In this document: in pieces, positions 49,284 through 58,252 of the stretch
Layout: each line of letters opens with the position of its first letter
How positions within the stretch are numbered: the first letter of the stretch is position 1
Assembly (NCBI RefSeq): GCF_003258365.1
Contig: NZ_QHKM01000004.1
Location: 248,001-312,000, forward strand
Direction of reading: 5' to 3'
From: Hymenobacter edaphi
Lineage (GTDB): Bacteria; Bacteroidota; Bacteroidia; Cytophagales; Hymenobacteraceae
Length of the DNA stretch: 64,000 nt
Notes under the pieces: generated by a model
The model's input: only the letters and a program-made list of their open reading frames with translations
The model's database searches: none
Told to the model about the DNA's origin: nothing
Position numbers and translations under genes: made by a program

Positions 49284-51410
49284 ATGAAAAACCGCAACCG
49301 CGCGGCGCTGGTCGCTACGGCCTGGGGCGCCCTGGCGCTGGGAGGCTGCGCCTCCAGCTCCAAGACCACCACGGCCAGCACCGCCCCCGCTTCGCAGCCT
49401 ACTGCCAGCGCTACGCCGACCCAAGTTGCCGAGACCTTCCCGCAGGGCACCGGCCTGAACGTGAGCAACATCGACAAGGCGGCCTCGCCCTGCCAGGACT
49501 TCAACCAGTACGCCTCGGGCAACTGGTACAAGAACAACCCCATTCCGGCCGCCGAGGTGCGCTGGGGCTCGTTCAACGAGCTGGCCGACAAGAACAACGC
49601 CGTGATGCGGCAGATCTTGCAGGAGGCCGCGGCTAACCGCAGCGCCGCCAAGGGCACCAACGCTCAGAAAGTGGGCGACTACTACGCCACGGCCATGGAT
49701 ACCATGGCCATCGAGAAGGCCGGCATTGCGCCGCTGAAGCCGGAGCTGGACCGCATCAGCGCCATCAAGAACCTCGACGGGCTGCAGATTCAGATTGCGC
49801 GCAGCCAGCAGCTGCAGACCGGGGCGTTCTTCAACACCTACGTGGGGCAGGACGACAAAATCAGCTCGCAGTACGCCGTCAATATCTCCCAGGGCGGCCT
49901 CTCGCTGCCCGACCGCGACTACTACCTGAAGGACGACCCGCGCTCGAAGAACATCCGCTCGGCTTACCAGACCTACCTGGTGAACACCTTCAAGCTGGCC
50001 GGCGACGCCGACGCCACGGCCAAGAAGAATGCGGCCACCATCATGCGCCTGGAAACGCGCCTGGCCAAGGCCTCCAAGAGCCGGGTGGACCTGCGCGACC
50101 CGTACGCCAACTACAACAAGATGACGGTGGCGCAGCTGCAGCAGAAGTACCCCAACCTGAACCCCAAGCACATCCTGGAGCACCTCGAGCTGAAGGCGGT
50201 CAAGGACGTGATTGTGGGCCAGCCGGCCTTCTTCCAGGAGCTGAACACCATGCTCAAGCAGGAGCCCCTGGCCGACCTGAAGACCTACCTGCGCTGGCAC
50301 CTGGTCACCTCGATGACCTCGGCGCTGCCCCAGGCCTTCAACGACGAGTCGTTTAAGCTCACGCAGGTGCTGACCGGCGCCAAAAAGCAGCAGCCCCGCT
50401 GGAAGCGCATGAACCGCGCCACCGACGGCGCCCTGGGCGAAGCCTTCGGCCAGCTCTACGTCGACAAGGCCTTCACCCCGGCCACCAAGGCCAAGGCCAT
50501 GACGATGGTGCAGAACATCAAGGAGGCCATGGGCGAGCATATCCAGCAGAGCGACTGGATGAGCGACGCGACCAAGAAGGAAGCCATGAAGAAGCTCAAC
50601 GCCTTCACGGTGAAAATCGGCTACCCGGACCAGTGGAAGGATTACTCGGCCCTGACCATCTCGCGCGACTCCTACCTGCAGAACGTCATTGCCACGCGCC
50701 TGTGGAGCTACAAGGACAACACCAGCAAGTTCGGCAAGCCCATCGACCGCAAGGAGTGGGGCATGACGCCGCCCACGGTGAATGCCTACTACAACCCGGC
50801 CATGAACGAAATCGTCTTCCCGGCCGGCATCATGCAGCCCCCGTTCTTCGACCCGAACGCCGACGACGCGGTCAACTACGGCGGCATGGGCGCCGTCATC
50901 GGCCACGAAATCACCCACGGCTTCGACGACCAGGGCCGTCAGTACGACGCCGAGGGCAACCTCAAGGACTGGTGGACCAAGGAAGACGCGGAGAAGTTTG
51001 AGGCCCGCGCCGCCGTGGTAGGCAAGCAGTACGACGCCTTCACCCCGCTCGACTCGGTGCACGTGAACGGCAAGCTCACAATGGGCGAAAACCTGGCCGA
51101 CCTCGGCGGGCTGAACATTGCCTACACGGCCCTGCACAAGGAGCTGAAAAAGCAGTACCCCGACGGCAACTACCCCAAATACGACGGCCTGACGCCCGAC
51201 CAGCGCTTCTTCCTCTCGTGGGCGCAGGTGTGGCGCACCAACGCCCGCCCCGAGTACCTGCGCCAGCAGGTGATGACGGACCCGCACAGCCCGGCCCAGT
51301 TCCGCACCAACGGCCCGCTGATGAACATGCCGCAGTTTTACGAGGCCTTCGGCTGCAAGGACGACGCGAAAATGATGCGCGCCCAGGCCGACCGCGCCAA
51401 GGTGTGGTAG
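49284..51410 (+). CDS. M13 family metallopeptidase (neprilysin-like), lipoprotein
   Basis: A 708-residue M13 zinc peptidase. The N-terminus ALVATAWGALALGGCASS is a lipoprotein signal, so the enzyme sits in the envelope. The zinc site is HEITHGFDDQGRQYDAEGNL with ligands H, H and a downstream E in ENLADLGGLNIAY. The N-terminal domain starts ACQDFNQYASGNWYKNNPIPAAEVRWGSFNELADKNN, as in all M13 enzymes, and the domain ends at GCKDDAKM...W. It cleaves peptides. The start ATG at 49284 fits the signal peptide. Confidence 0.94.
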   Translation: MKNRNRAALVATAWGALALGGCASSSKTTTASTAPASQPTASATPTQVAETFPQGTGLNVSNIDKAASPCQDFNQYASGNWYKNNPIPAAEVRWGSFNELADKNNAVMRQILQEAAANRSAAKGTNAQKVGDYYATAMDTMAIEKAGIAPLKPELDRISAIKNLDGLQIQIARSQQLQTGAFFNTYVGQDDKISSQYAVNISQGGLSLPDRDYYLKDDPRSKNIRSAYQTYLVNTFKLAGDADATAKKNAATIMRLETRLAKASKSRVDLRDPYANYNKMTVAQLQQKYPNLNPKHILEHLELKAVKDVIVGQPAFFQELNTMLKQEPLADLKTYLRWHLVTSMTSALPQAFNDESFKLTQVLTGAKKQQPRWKRMNRATDGALGEAFGQLYVDKAFTPATKAKAMTMVQNIKEAMGEHIQQSDWMSDATKKEAMKKLNAFTVKIGYPDQWKDYSALTISRDSYLQNVIATRLWSYKDNTSKFGKPIDRKEWGMTPPTVNAYYNPAMNEIVFPAGIMQPPFFDPNADDAVNYGGMGAVIGHEITHGFDDQGRQYDAEGNLKDWWTKEDAEKFEARAAVVGKQYDAFTPLDSVHVNGKLTMGENLADLGGLNIAYTALHKELKKQYPDGNYPKYDGLTPDQRFFLSWAQVWRTNARPEYLRQQVMTDPHSPAQFRTNGPLMNMPQFYEAFGCKDDAKMMRAQADRAKVW

Positions 51411-51448
51411 GGTTTTTAATTGCTAAATGGCCGAATGATCAAATGGCT

Positions 51449-51486
51449 GAAAAAGGCGGCCCGCACCATGCGGGCCGCCTTTTTTG
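51449..51486 (+). terminator. Intrinsic terminator of the M13 gene
   Basis: AAAAAGGCGGCCCGCA pairs with TGCGGGCCGCCTTTTTT around a short loop (ACCA), with a T-run. Confidence 0.9.
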
Positions 51487-51554
51487 TTGGCTGCCGGGGG
51501 GCTGAACCCGTACAAACGGCGCCGGCCCGTCGGCCGGGCCTTTTCTTTGCGTGT

Positions 51555-52007
51555 ATGAGTAAATCCGTTGCCGCTGCGGCGGCCCTGCTGCTGGTGGGCC
51601 TGGGCGCCTGCCAGTCCGAAACCAAGTCCGGGCCGGCGGCCACCGCGCCGGCCCAACCCGAATCGGCCCCGCTGGCCGTGCCCGCCCCGCCCGCCGACCG
51701 CACCGCCGAGTACCTGACCGATCCGCGGGTGGGCGACGTGCTGGTGGTGCGCTTCGTGGCCGAGGGCAGCGCGGCCGAGCAGTTCTATTTCTACCAGGTG
51801 TTCCGGCTCGGCGGCGACACGGTGTACACGCACCCGGCCCGCCAGCCCGTGGCCTCGCCCGCGGCCGATGCCAGCCGCCCCGACGTCTTCGCCCCGGAAG
51901 CCATCCGCGCCTTCACCCGGCGCGAGCTGCAGGAGTTCCGGCAGGAGTCGCCCGCCGATCCGCAGCACTCCCGGCTGGTGCAGGTGCGCAGGGAAACGAG
52001 TGATTAG
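51555..52007 (+). CDS. Lipoprotein of unknown function
   Basis: A 150-residue lipoprotein: MSKSVAAAAALLLVGLGAC with lipobox GLGAC, a Pro/Ala linker, then a domain with DPRVGDVLVVRFVAEGSAAEQFYFYQVFRLGGDTVYTHPARQPV and a charged C-terminal helix (AIRAFTRRELQEFRQESP). It looks like a single-domain envelope protein. Family not recognised. The start ATG at 51555 fits the signal. Confidence 0.75.
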   Translation: MSKSVAAAAALLLVGLGACQSETKSGPAATAPAQPESAPLAVPAPPADRTAEYLTDPRVGDVLVVRFVAEGSAAEQFYFYQVFRLGGDTVYTHPARQPVASPAADASRPDVFAPEAIRAFTRRELQEFRQESPADPQHSRLVQVRRETSD

Positions 52008-52023
52008 GGGGCAGGTGGAGGGA

Positions 52024-52097
52024 GGTAACACGTAACACGTAACAGTTTCGTTTTTTTTAACCTGTTACCTGTCACGTGTTACCTCATCACCTGTTAC
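52024..52097. repeat. GTAACA-word quasi-palindrome between convergent genes
   Basis: GGTAACACGTAACACGTAACAG (52024-52045) pairs with 52062-52083 at 20 of 22 positions; a T-run (52049-52058) and AA lie in the loop. A third fragment CACCTGTTACC follows at 52087-52097. Related words recur at 55281-55306, 55425-55455 and 63190-63285. Confidence 0.7.
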
Positions 52098-52844
52098 CTA
52101 TTTCACCACCTCCACCTTCATGGTCACGTCTTTCTCGGGCCAGTTGTAGGGGTCGACGGGAACCTGGTTGATTTTCTCGACTACGTCCATGCCTTCGATG
52201 ACTTCGCCGAAGACGGTATACTGGCCGTCGAGGGCGGGGGCGCCGCCTTCGGTGGCGTAGGTTTTCAGCTCGGCGGGCGTGAGCTTGCGGCCGGCAATGC
52301 TCTGGGCCTGCTGCGGCGTGTATTTCTGGCCCACAGTGAAGTAGAAGTCGTGGGAGGAGGAGAGCTTGCCAGGGTTTTTCTCGTCGTCGTAGCGGGCCAT
52401 GCCCAGGGCGCCGCGGCGGTGGAAGTGGCCGGGCCGGAACTCGGGCGGAATGTGGTATTTGCCCAGCTTGATTTCGCGCTTGTCGGAGTTGCCGCCCTGC
52501 ACCACGAAGCCCTTCTCGACGCGGTAAAACACGGTCTGGTCGAAGTAGCCCTTGTTGGTGAGCAGCAGAAAGCTGGCCCGGTGCAGCGGGGTGTCTTCGT
52601 AGAGCTTCACCTTCACGTCGCCCAGGGAGGTGCGGAAGAGCACCTGCGTTTCGGGGTGTTCCCGGCCGTAGGCCGTCAGCAGGCGCACGGCGTTGGAGTC
52701 GCGCATGGCCGCCAGGTCGGGGCCGGGAATGACGGGGGCGGCGGGCGCCGGCTTTTCCTGCGCGGGCGGGGGCTGCTGGTTGCAGGCGGCCGTCATCAGC
52801 AGGCCCAGGGCGGCCGGCAGCAGGGGAGGGAAGGAGCGGGACAT
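52098..52844 (-). CDS. Cyclophilin-type peptidyl-prolyl isomerase lipoprotein
   Basis: A 248-residue lipoprotein (lipobox LMTAAC) with a Pro-rich linker and a helix, then the cyclophilin fold: SLGDVKVKLYEDTPLHRASFLLL, YFDQTVFYRVEKGFVVQGGNSDK, GALGMARYDDE and SSHDFYFTVGQ, plus GQYTVFGEVIEGMDVVEKINQ. The key Arg and Gln positions (FYRV, VQGG) are present. It helps fold proteins in the envelope. The start ATG at 52844 is chosen for the signal. A close in-frame extension upstream is not supported. Confidence 0.9.
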   Translation of the reverse strand: MSRSFPPLLPAALGLLMTAACNQQPPPAQEKPAPAAPVIPGPDLAAMRDSNAVRLLTAYGREHPETQVLFRTSLGDVKVKLYEDTPLHRASFLLLTNKGYFDQTVFYRVEKGFVVQGGNSDKREIKLGKYHIPPEFRPGHFHRRGALGMARYDDEKNPGKLSSSHDFYFTVGQKYTPQQAQSIAGRKLTPAELKTYATEGGAPALDGQYTVFGEVIEGMDVVEKINQVPVDPYNWPEKDVTMKVEVVK

Positions 52845-52952
52845 AGGCAAGAAAAATCCCCCGAACCCACTGGTGGGCCCGGGGGACAAACATACGAGGC
52901 AGCCGGCCGTCCGGCAGCGGATTGGCGGTGCAGGTGGCGGCCGCCGAGGCTA

Positions 52953-53855
52953 TCAGAGCTTGATGCCGAGCTTCTTGGCAATGTCCTTGAACATATCCGG
53001 GTCGTAGTCCTCGGCGCCGGGCGAGTTCAGCTGGGGTTCTTCTTCCAGGTCGGGGTAGGGCACGCCCTCCACCGAGCCCTGGATCAACTCCAGCGGCTGT
53101 CCGTCCTCGGGGTGCGGGCCGTTCCAGATCAGGCCGGCCTGCTTGTAGTCTTCCTGGCTGAACGTGTAGAGCTTCAGGTGGAGCCCCTTGGCCTCGTGCT
53201 TGCGGGCTTCCTTGAACATCTTGTTGCTCAGGTCGGGCACGGGTACCAGCTTGGTCACTTCCACGCCGGTGAGGTATTCGAGGGCGCGGGCGTAAGCCAC
53301 CACGTGCACCCCGCCGCGCACCAGCAGGTAGCCCACCATTTCGCGGGCCGTGGGGTCAGTTACCATCGAATACGCCCGGATTTTGTTGGCGCGGGCGCCG
53401 CATTCGAGAAAGAAGTTGTGCAGCAAATCCAGCTTCAGGTTGCCGGAATTGTGCACGTACTGCCCGGTCCAGGGGTTGCCCATCGAGTCGTAGGGCATGG
53501 CGGCCTGGTTGCTGCTCAGGAAGTGGTAGCTGTTGCGCGCGTCCACGGCGCTGTGCAGCGGGCCGTTTTCGGGGTCCGGGTCGCGCTTGGTGGTGCCGGT
53601 CAGCAGCAGGTTGATGGCGTACGAGACGGCCTCGATGTGGCTGTACTCTTCGGCGGCAATGCTGGCCACCAGTTCGTAGAACGGCCGCAGCCGCTTGCGC
53701 CCCCGGAAGTTAAATGACTGAAAAGTGTAGTTCATCAGCGTCGACATCTCGCCGTACTTGCCGCCGAGCAGCTCCTGAATGGCAGCGGCGTCGTTGGGCG
53801 AGGCATTCTTGGGAGTGGGCAGCTCCAGGGCCAGCCGATCAATGCGGTGAATCAT
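52953..53855 (-). CDS. Manganese catalase
   Basis: A 300-residue non-haem catalase that splits hydrogen peroxide at a dimanganese centre. Metal ligands can be placed: E in YGEMSTLMNYTFQSF (residue about 36), E and H in AAEEYSHIEAV (about 66-73), E in HNFFLECGARANKI and H in GGVHVVAYARA. The fold is complete from MIHRIDRLALELPTP to the acidic C-terminus. The family is common in Bacteroidota for oxidative stress. It lies behind the PPIase gene on the same strand. Confidence 0.93.
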   Translation of the reverse strand: MIHRIDRLALELPTPKNASPNDAAAIQELLGGKYGEMSTLMNYTFQSFNFRGRKRLRPFYELVASIAAEEYSHIEAVSYAINLLLTGTTKRDPDPENGPLHSAVDARNSYHFLSSNQAAMPYDSMGNPWTGQYVHNSGNLKLDLLHNFFLECGARANKIRAYSMVTDPTAREMVGYLLVRGGVHVVAYARALEYLTGVEVTKLVPVPDLSNKMFKEARKHEAKGLHLKLYTFSQEDYKQAGLIWNGPHPEDGQPLELIQGSVEGVPYPDLEEEPQLNSPGAEDYDPDMFKDIAKKLGIKL

Positions 53856-53955
53856 GGGTAGTGGGGTTACGGTTGTGGATGAGGCAACGGGAAATACAAG
53901 GCGGCCCTAAGGCTAACGCCTGGGGGCGGCATCGGTTATAGTCGAGTAAAGCAAA

Positions 53956-53980
53956 AACGCCCCCGGAAACCGGGGGCGTT
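53956..53980 (-). terminator. Intrinsic terminator of the gene at 54014
   Basis: AACGCCCCCGG pairs with CCGGGGGCGTT around AAA. On the minus strand it is followed by a T-run and ends the transcript of the phospholipase/nuclease-like gene. Confidence 0.85.
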
Positions 53981-54013
53981 GGGGGCTAAAACGGGCAAAT
54001 GCCGGCGTCAGGG

Positions 54014-55222
54014 CTAGTCGCCGAAGGGGTCGTCGGATTTTTTCTCTTCTTTTTTCCCTTCGTCCTTCTTCACCTTGGTTTTTTCCTTCTGCTTGGGCGC
54101 GTCCTCCTTTTTCTCCTTCACTTTCACCTTGGCCGGCTGGTCGGCGGCGGGTTTGGCGTCGGCTTTCGGGGCGGGGGCGGCGGGGGCTTTCGGGGCGGCC
54201 TCGTCGGCCACGTCGGCCGGGTTGGTGGGGCCGGCCTCGGGCTTCTGCATAGCCAGCAGCAGGCTCTGGTCCACCAGCTGGTTTTCCTTCCAGGCCTTGA
54301 GCTGGGTGTCGAGCTGCTCTTTTTCGTCCTTGCTGAGCTTGCCCGGGCGCATGAGCTTGTTGAGGTCGGGGCTGCCGGCGTCTTTCCAGGCCGTGTACCA
54401 GAACGAGGCCACCATCGTGGGGGCGCCCTTCAGGCGGTAGGCCACCATGCCGCCCACCTTCTTGTTGTACTCCTTGGCAAACTCGTCGGAGTAGGAGCGG
54501 CGGGTCTTGCCATACTTGTGCGAGTAGGTGTACTTCTTCTCGGTGCTGAACTTCTTGTTGATTTCGGCCTCGATGTCGAAAGTGGCGCCGAGGAAGCCGT
54601 AGGAGTTCTGCAGCACCGTCCAGATGGCCGCCTGCGGGTCCTTCAGGTAGTCGGCCTTCTCCGAGTCCAGCTTGTACTGGGCAATGAACAGCTCGGGCAG
54701 CTTGGATTCCCACAGCGAGTGAATGCCCTGCTGCTTGGTGAGCTGCCCGTCGTAGTTTTCGGTGGTGTGCAGCGGCACGAAGGCGTCGGCCACGTAGTGG
54801 TCGAGGTCGGCCGAAAGGGCAATGATGGCGGTGGTGTCGCCCTCTTTGAAGGCCTCGGTGAGCTTTTCCTTCACCTCCAGCACCGTCCAGGGCACGGTGC
54901 CGTACTTCTTCAGCGTATCGGCCGTGTACTTGGCCGTGGCCTTGTCGTAGGCTTTCGGCATCAGCCCGAAGGGGTTGTCGCCGTAGTGGTCCATGTCGAT
55001 GAAGTGCTTGGTTTCCTCCGTCGGGTCGTCGGCGCGGCGCTCGTCCGGGGCGGTGCTCAGCTTCACCAGCTGGGCCATGTGCCGGAAGTAGAAGTTCTGC
55101 ATGCCGCTCGGCAGCGCGTACACGGCCACCTGCGTGATGGTGCGGTGGCCGAAGAAGCCCCAACCGGGCGAAATTACCGGCACGAGCAGCGCCAGCGCGA
55201 GAGGAAGTAAAGCTTTTTTCAT
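54014..55222 (-). CDS. Secreted zinc phospholipase C/S1 nuclease-like protein
   Basis: A 402-residue exported protein (signal MKKALLPLALALLVPVISPG). The first residues WGFFGHRTITQVAVYALP, then HFIDMDHYGDNPFG, DLDHYVADAFVPLHTTENYDG and GIHSLWESKLPE give the W-..H..D..H..H..D..H zinc pattern of the phospholipase C / S1-P1 nuclease fold. The C-terminal 90 residues are a low-complexity Ala/Pro/Lys/Glu tail (KADAKPAADQPAKVKVKEKKE...). Substrate unknown. Promoter region upstream contains GTAACA words. Confidence 0.82.
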   Translation of the reverse strand: MKKALLPLALALLVPVISPGWGFFGHRTITQVAVYALPSGMQNFYFRHMAQLVKLSTAPDERRADDPTEETKHFIDMDHYGDNPFGLMPKAYDKATAKYTADTLKKYGTVPWTVLEVKEKLTEAFKEGDTTAIIALSADLDHYVADAFVPLHTTENYDGQLTKQQGIHSLWESKLPELFIAQYKLDSEKADYLKDPQAAIWTVLQNSYGFLGATFDIEAEINKKFSTEKKYTYSHKYGKTRRSYSDEFAKEYNKKVGGMVAYRLKGAPTMVASFWYTAWKDAGSPDLNKLMRPGKLSKDEKEQLDTQLKAWKENQLVDQSLLLAMQKPEAGPTNPADVADEAAPKAPAAPAPKADAKPAADQPAKVKVKEKKEDAPKQKEKTKVKKDEGKKEEKKSDDPFGD

Positions 55223-55280
55223 GGGCGGAAAGCCGAAGGTGCAGTCAGGCGGTTAAAGTTCGGGAATTTTGGGTGAGAGC

Positions 55281-55455
55281 TAACACGTGACACGTAACAG
55301 GTAACAAGTATTCGGTTTAGGGCGTTGCGCAACGGGCAGAAACGGGTAAGCCGGGCCTTACCTTCCCGCCAACAGCAACCCGTGCCCGCGGCCCATCACG
55401 TGTCTCTTGTGCCCTGTCACTTCAAACCTGTCGCGTGTTGCTTGTCACCTGTTAC
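55281..55455. repeat. GTAACA/TGTTAC word region upstream of the 345-aa gene
   Basis: TAACACGTGACACGTAACAGGTAACAAG (55281-55308) faces CACGTGTCTCTTGTGCCCTGTCAC, CCTGTCGCGTGTTGC and TTGTCACCTGTTACC (55397-55455), which are its complements as words. It may fold over the promoter TACCTTCC at 55359-55366. Confidence 0.6.
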
Positions 55456-55462
55456 CAGAAAG

Positions 55463-56500
55463 ATGAACGACAACATTTCCAAGAAAAAGCCCAGCTACCG
55501 CATCGGCCCCGGCCTGCGCCAGTACCTGCACCAGTACGACCGCGAAACCCGCCTGCCCGTCACGTACGCCGACCTGCTGCGCCACACCGGCTCCTTCCCC
55601 CTGCTCGACCGGCAGGGCCACGACACGCTCTGGGAAACCGTGCAGTACGAGCCCCACACCCTGCTGGAGCTCAGCCAAGGCCTGACCGAAGTGTACGCCC
55701 GCCTGAAAACCGACGGCGACCTGTCTTTCACCGAGCACCTCATTGCCGACCGCGTCGATTACTGCCGCTTCGGCAACTCCAACCCGTTCCGGGTGCGCAT
55801 CGTCAACCAGTTCAACGACAACTACGACTACTTCTACGTCAAGCGCGCCGATGCCTCCCGGGTGTACGGCCTGGAGCTGGAGCACCTGCTGAGCCCGAAC
55901 AGCATCAACTTCCTGGTGGCCGGCGACACGCTCATCGAGGAGCACATTGCCGGTATTCCCGGCGACGATTTCATCAAGACCCGCCTCGACCGGCCCCACC
56001 TCAACCAGGTGCGCATTGCCAAGGAATTCGTCAAGTTCAATGAGCGCTGCTTTGCCCGCCTGCTCGGCGACATGCGCTCCTACAACTACGTCATCGACGT
56101 GACGCCCGACTTCGAGGACGAGCAGTACCGCGTGCGCGCCATCGACTTCGATCAGCAGAGCTACGAGGGCCACAAGGCCATGTACCTGCCGCAGTACTTC
56201 AAGGACAACCGCCCGGTGGTGGACCTGGTGCGCCGCCTGCTCTCCCCCGAAACCATCCGGCAGTACCAGGTGGAGGAGCGCGCCCTGATGGCCCGCCGCG
56301 CCCGCGCCGAGCGGTACCGCCTCAAGGACCTGGTCGACTGCATGCGCCAGGAGGAACTCTCGCCGCCCGACAAGATTGCCCAGCTGAAAAAGGAGCTGAA
56401 CCTGCACCACCAAACCCAGGAATTCGACCGCTGCGACTCCATTGGCGACGTGGTGCGCCTGAACCTGCGCCTGGTGCTGGGCCGCCCGCGCAATCAGTGA
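55463..56500 (+). CDS. Conserved Bacteroidota protein of unknown function (345 aa)
   Basis: MNDNISKKKPSYRIGPGLRQYLHQYDRETRLPVTYADLLRHTGSFPLLD; then FGNSNPFRVRIVNQFNDNYDYFYVKRADASRVYGLELEHLLSPNSINFLVAGDTLIEEHIAGIPGDDFI; later YVIDVTPDFEDEQYRVRAIDFDQQSYEGHKAMYLPQYFKDN. The IDFDQQ line is reminiscent of a kinase-like loop (HipA/APH class), but no other kinase motif is clear. I have seen close relatives called hypothetical in this phylum. I use the ATG at 55463 (MNDNISKKKP). Preceded by near -7 box TACCTTCC. Confidence 0.7.
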   Translation: MNDNISKKKPSYRIGPGLRQYLHQYDRETRLPVTYADLLRHTGSFPLLDRQGHDTLWETVQYEPHTLLELSQGLTEVYARLKTDGDLSFTEHLIADRVDYCRFGNSNPFRVRIVNQFNDNYDYFYVKRADASRVYGLELEHLLSPNSINFLVAGDTLIEEHIAGIPGDDFIKTRLDRPHLNQVRIAKEFVKFNERCFARLLGDMRSYNYVIDVTPDFEDEQYRVRAIDFDQQSYEGHKAMYLPQYFKDNRPVVDLVRRLLSPETIRQYQVEERALMARRARAERYRLKDLVDCMRQEELSPPDKIAQLKKELNLHHQTQEFDRCDSIGDVVRLNLRLVLGRPRNQ

Positions 56501-56502
56501 AT

Positions 56503-56574
56503 GAGTGACTCGGCAGATAAGTGATGGTCGTTGTGAGACTCACTCGTTCGCCGAGTCACGGATTCGCTGCTCAG
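56503..56574. repeat. GAGTGACTC-word quasi-palindrome between convergent genes
   Basis: ATGAGTGACTCGGC (56501-56514) and GACTCACTCG...CGAGTCACGGATTC (56537-56565) share words GAGTGACTC and GAGTCAC in both orientations and can fold back. It lies between the 345-aa gene and the outer-membrane protein gene. Confidence 0.6.
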
Positions 56575-57257
56575 TAGCGGCCCAGGTTGAAGAACACGCC
56601 GACGGATACCTCCAGGCCGCCGGCGCTCAGGGCCCGGACGAAGTTGACCATTTCCTGCGACGGCGTGCCGTAACTGTACGTGTCGTTGAATACCACCGGG
56701 TCGCCGGTAATGCGCGCGCCGTAGCCGAGGGTGCCCAGCAGCCCCACGGTACCGGGCTGCCAGCGCAAGCCGCCGCGCAGGTGCAGCACCCCGCTGGGCC
56801 TGAAGCTGAAGTTGGCTTTTTCCTCGCGGGCACCCACCACCAGGCTCATATCCACGTTCTCGATGCGGCCGGTGCGGGCCAGGGCGGCCCCGAAATAGGG
56901 CGTCACGCGGCGGTCGGGGCGCAGGTAGTAGCGGGCGCCCACCCCGATTTTACCGCCGAGGCCCAGGCCCAGCCCGGCATTCACGTCGAGGTGCGGCGTG
57001 ACCAGGTAGGCGTACTGCACGCCCCAGCCGTAGGGCGCACCCCAGCCCAGCTCGATGCCGAGGGTATTGGTCGAGTACAGCCCGGGCAGGGTGGGGGCCT
57101 TGTAAGGAGCCATTACGGGAGCGGCCGCCGGGGCCGGCCGGGCGGGCGGAACCGTGGGGTCGGGGCGGCTGGGCAGCTCGGTTTGGGCTGCGGCCCCGAA
57201 AGCAGTCAATACGGCCAATCCAGCGGCCCCGATAGCAGCGACGTAATGGTTCTTCAT
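56571..57257 (-). CDS. Outer membrane beta-barrel protein
   Basis: A 228-residue exported protein: signal MKNHYVAAIGAAGLAVLTAFGAAAQ, a Pro-rich linker (PDPTVPPARPAPAAAP), then eight or so amphipathic strands (GIELGWGAPYGWGVQYAYLVTPHLDVNAGLGLGLGGKIGVGARYYLRPDR, TPYFGAALARTGRIENVDMSLVVGARE) and a final GLEVSVGVFFNLGRY. Likely an OmpW/OmpA-type small barrel. The start at 57257 fits the signal. Confidence 0.8.
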   Translation of the reverse strand: MKNHYVAAIGAAGLAVLTAFGAAAQTELPSRPDPTVPPARPAPAAAPVMAPYKAPTLPGLYSTNTLGIELGWGAPYGWGVQYAYLVTPHLDVNAGLGLGLGGKIGVGARYYLRPDRRVTPYFGAALARTGRIENVDMSLVVGAREEKANFSFRPSGVLHLRGGLRWQPGTVGLLGTLGYGARITGDPVVFNDTYSYGTPSQEMVNFVRALSAGGLEVSVGVFFNLGRY

Positions 57258-57303
57258 ACCACGAAGTTGGCAAAAAGGGGCACGCACTGCTACTGCCGCG
57301 GCG

Positions 57304-57351
57304 CAAAAAAAGCCGGCCCGGGGCCACCGCCCGAAGGCGCAGCCCCGGGCC
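57304..57351 (-). terminator. Intrinsic terminator of cinA
   Basis: GCCCCGGGCC (57342-57351) pairs with GGCCCGGGGC (57315-57324), followed on the minus strand by a T-run at 57311-57304. Confidence 0.8.
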
Positions 57352-57459
57352 ACTGCTCAAGCCAACGAAAATTTCCGGCGCATCCGCCGGCAGAGCCGGG
57401 GTGTGCAGCGCCCGAAGCACCGCCGTGGCGGCCCCGCCGTCCGTCGACGATGCGCGGGC

Positions 57460-57975
57460 TTAGCTGCCGTTGACGGTGCTGGTCGGGCTGGCTTGCCGGC
57501 GCTCCAGCAGCTCACCCAGCTTGACGTAGATAAAGTCGGCCGCCAGGTCGCGCAGCTTGTCGGTGGGGCCTTTCAGCACTTCGCGGTACTCGTGGGCGTG
57601 GCCTTCCAGCACGATGGTGACGAAGATGGTGCCCACGGGCTTGTCGGGCGTTTCGGAGGCGCCGGGGCCGAACAGGCCCGTAATGGCCACGCACACGTCG
57701 GCGGGCAGGTGCTTGTGCAGGCCTTCCGCCATTTCGTTGGCAATCTGCTGGCTTTCGGCGGTGTATTCGGTCAGGGTTTTCTTTTTCACGCCCAGCAGGC
57801 GCTGCTTGGCTTCGGCGTGGTACGTGACAACGGAGCCGAGCAGGACTTCGCTCACGCCGGTGGCCGGGGCCAGCTGGGCCGCTACCCAGCCGCAGGTGCA
57901 GCTTTCGGCCAGGGCTAGCGTGAGCTTATGCTGGAGAAATTTCTTGACAAGGGCATCGACGTCGGCTGATTTCAT
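57460..57975 (-). CDS. CinA C-terminal domain protein (nicotinamide-nucleotide amidase, PncC type)
   Basis: A 171-residue single-domain CinA/PncC: KLTLALAESCTCGWVAAQLAPATGVSEVLLGSVVTYHAEAKQRLLGV with the catalytic Ser in ESCT, then CVAITGLFGPGASETPDKPVGTIFVTIV. It deamidates nicotinamide mononucleotide in NAD recycling. The N-terminal CinA domain is absent, as in E. coli YgaD. I use the ATG at 57975 (MKSADVDAL). Confidence 0.9.
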   Translation of the reverse strand: MKSADVDALVKKFLQHKLTLALAESCTCGWVAAQLAPATGVSEVLLGSVVTYHAEAKQRLLGVKKKTLTEYTAESQQIANEMAEGLHKHLPADVCVAITGLFGPGASETPDKPVGTIFVTIVLEGHAHEYREVLKGPTDKLRDLAADFIYVKLGELLERRQASPTSTVNGS

Positions 57976-58143
57976 GGTGGGGTAGGGGAAAGGGACGGCG
58001 CGGCGTTTGCGCTTACTGCCCCGCCGCCCGATTGGTTGCCGCCCACAGCGGCCGCGACGCCATATGGCCGGCGCCATTTCGGTGATTAGTAGGATAATGG
58101 CCCCCCGTAATTGCGTAGCCGATATATAATATCCAACTCGGGC

Positions 58144-58173
58144 TTGATAATACTATAAGTCGCTGTATCTTTT
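58144..58173 (+). promoter_or_regulatory. Promoter of the giant T9SS protein gene
   Basis: TTG (58144-58146), 19-nt spacer, TATCTTTT (58166-58173): matches the Bacteroidota promoter in spacing with one change in the -7 box. It lies in an AT-rich patch. Confidence 0.65.
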
Positions 58174-58252
58174 CCGCCAGCTTTGCCAAGGTCTTTTACC
58201 CAATGCGCAGCTGCTGTTTCAGATTGTTCCTTTTTCTTCTCATTTATTACGC

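Noticed and set aside
48597-51287. An 896-codon minus-strand frame opposite the M13 peptidase
   Set aside because: Shadow of the peptidase; no domain, and it overlaps the real MGMT gene in another frame.
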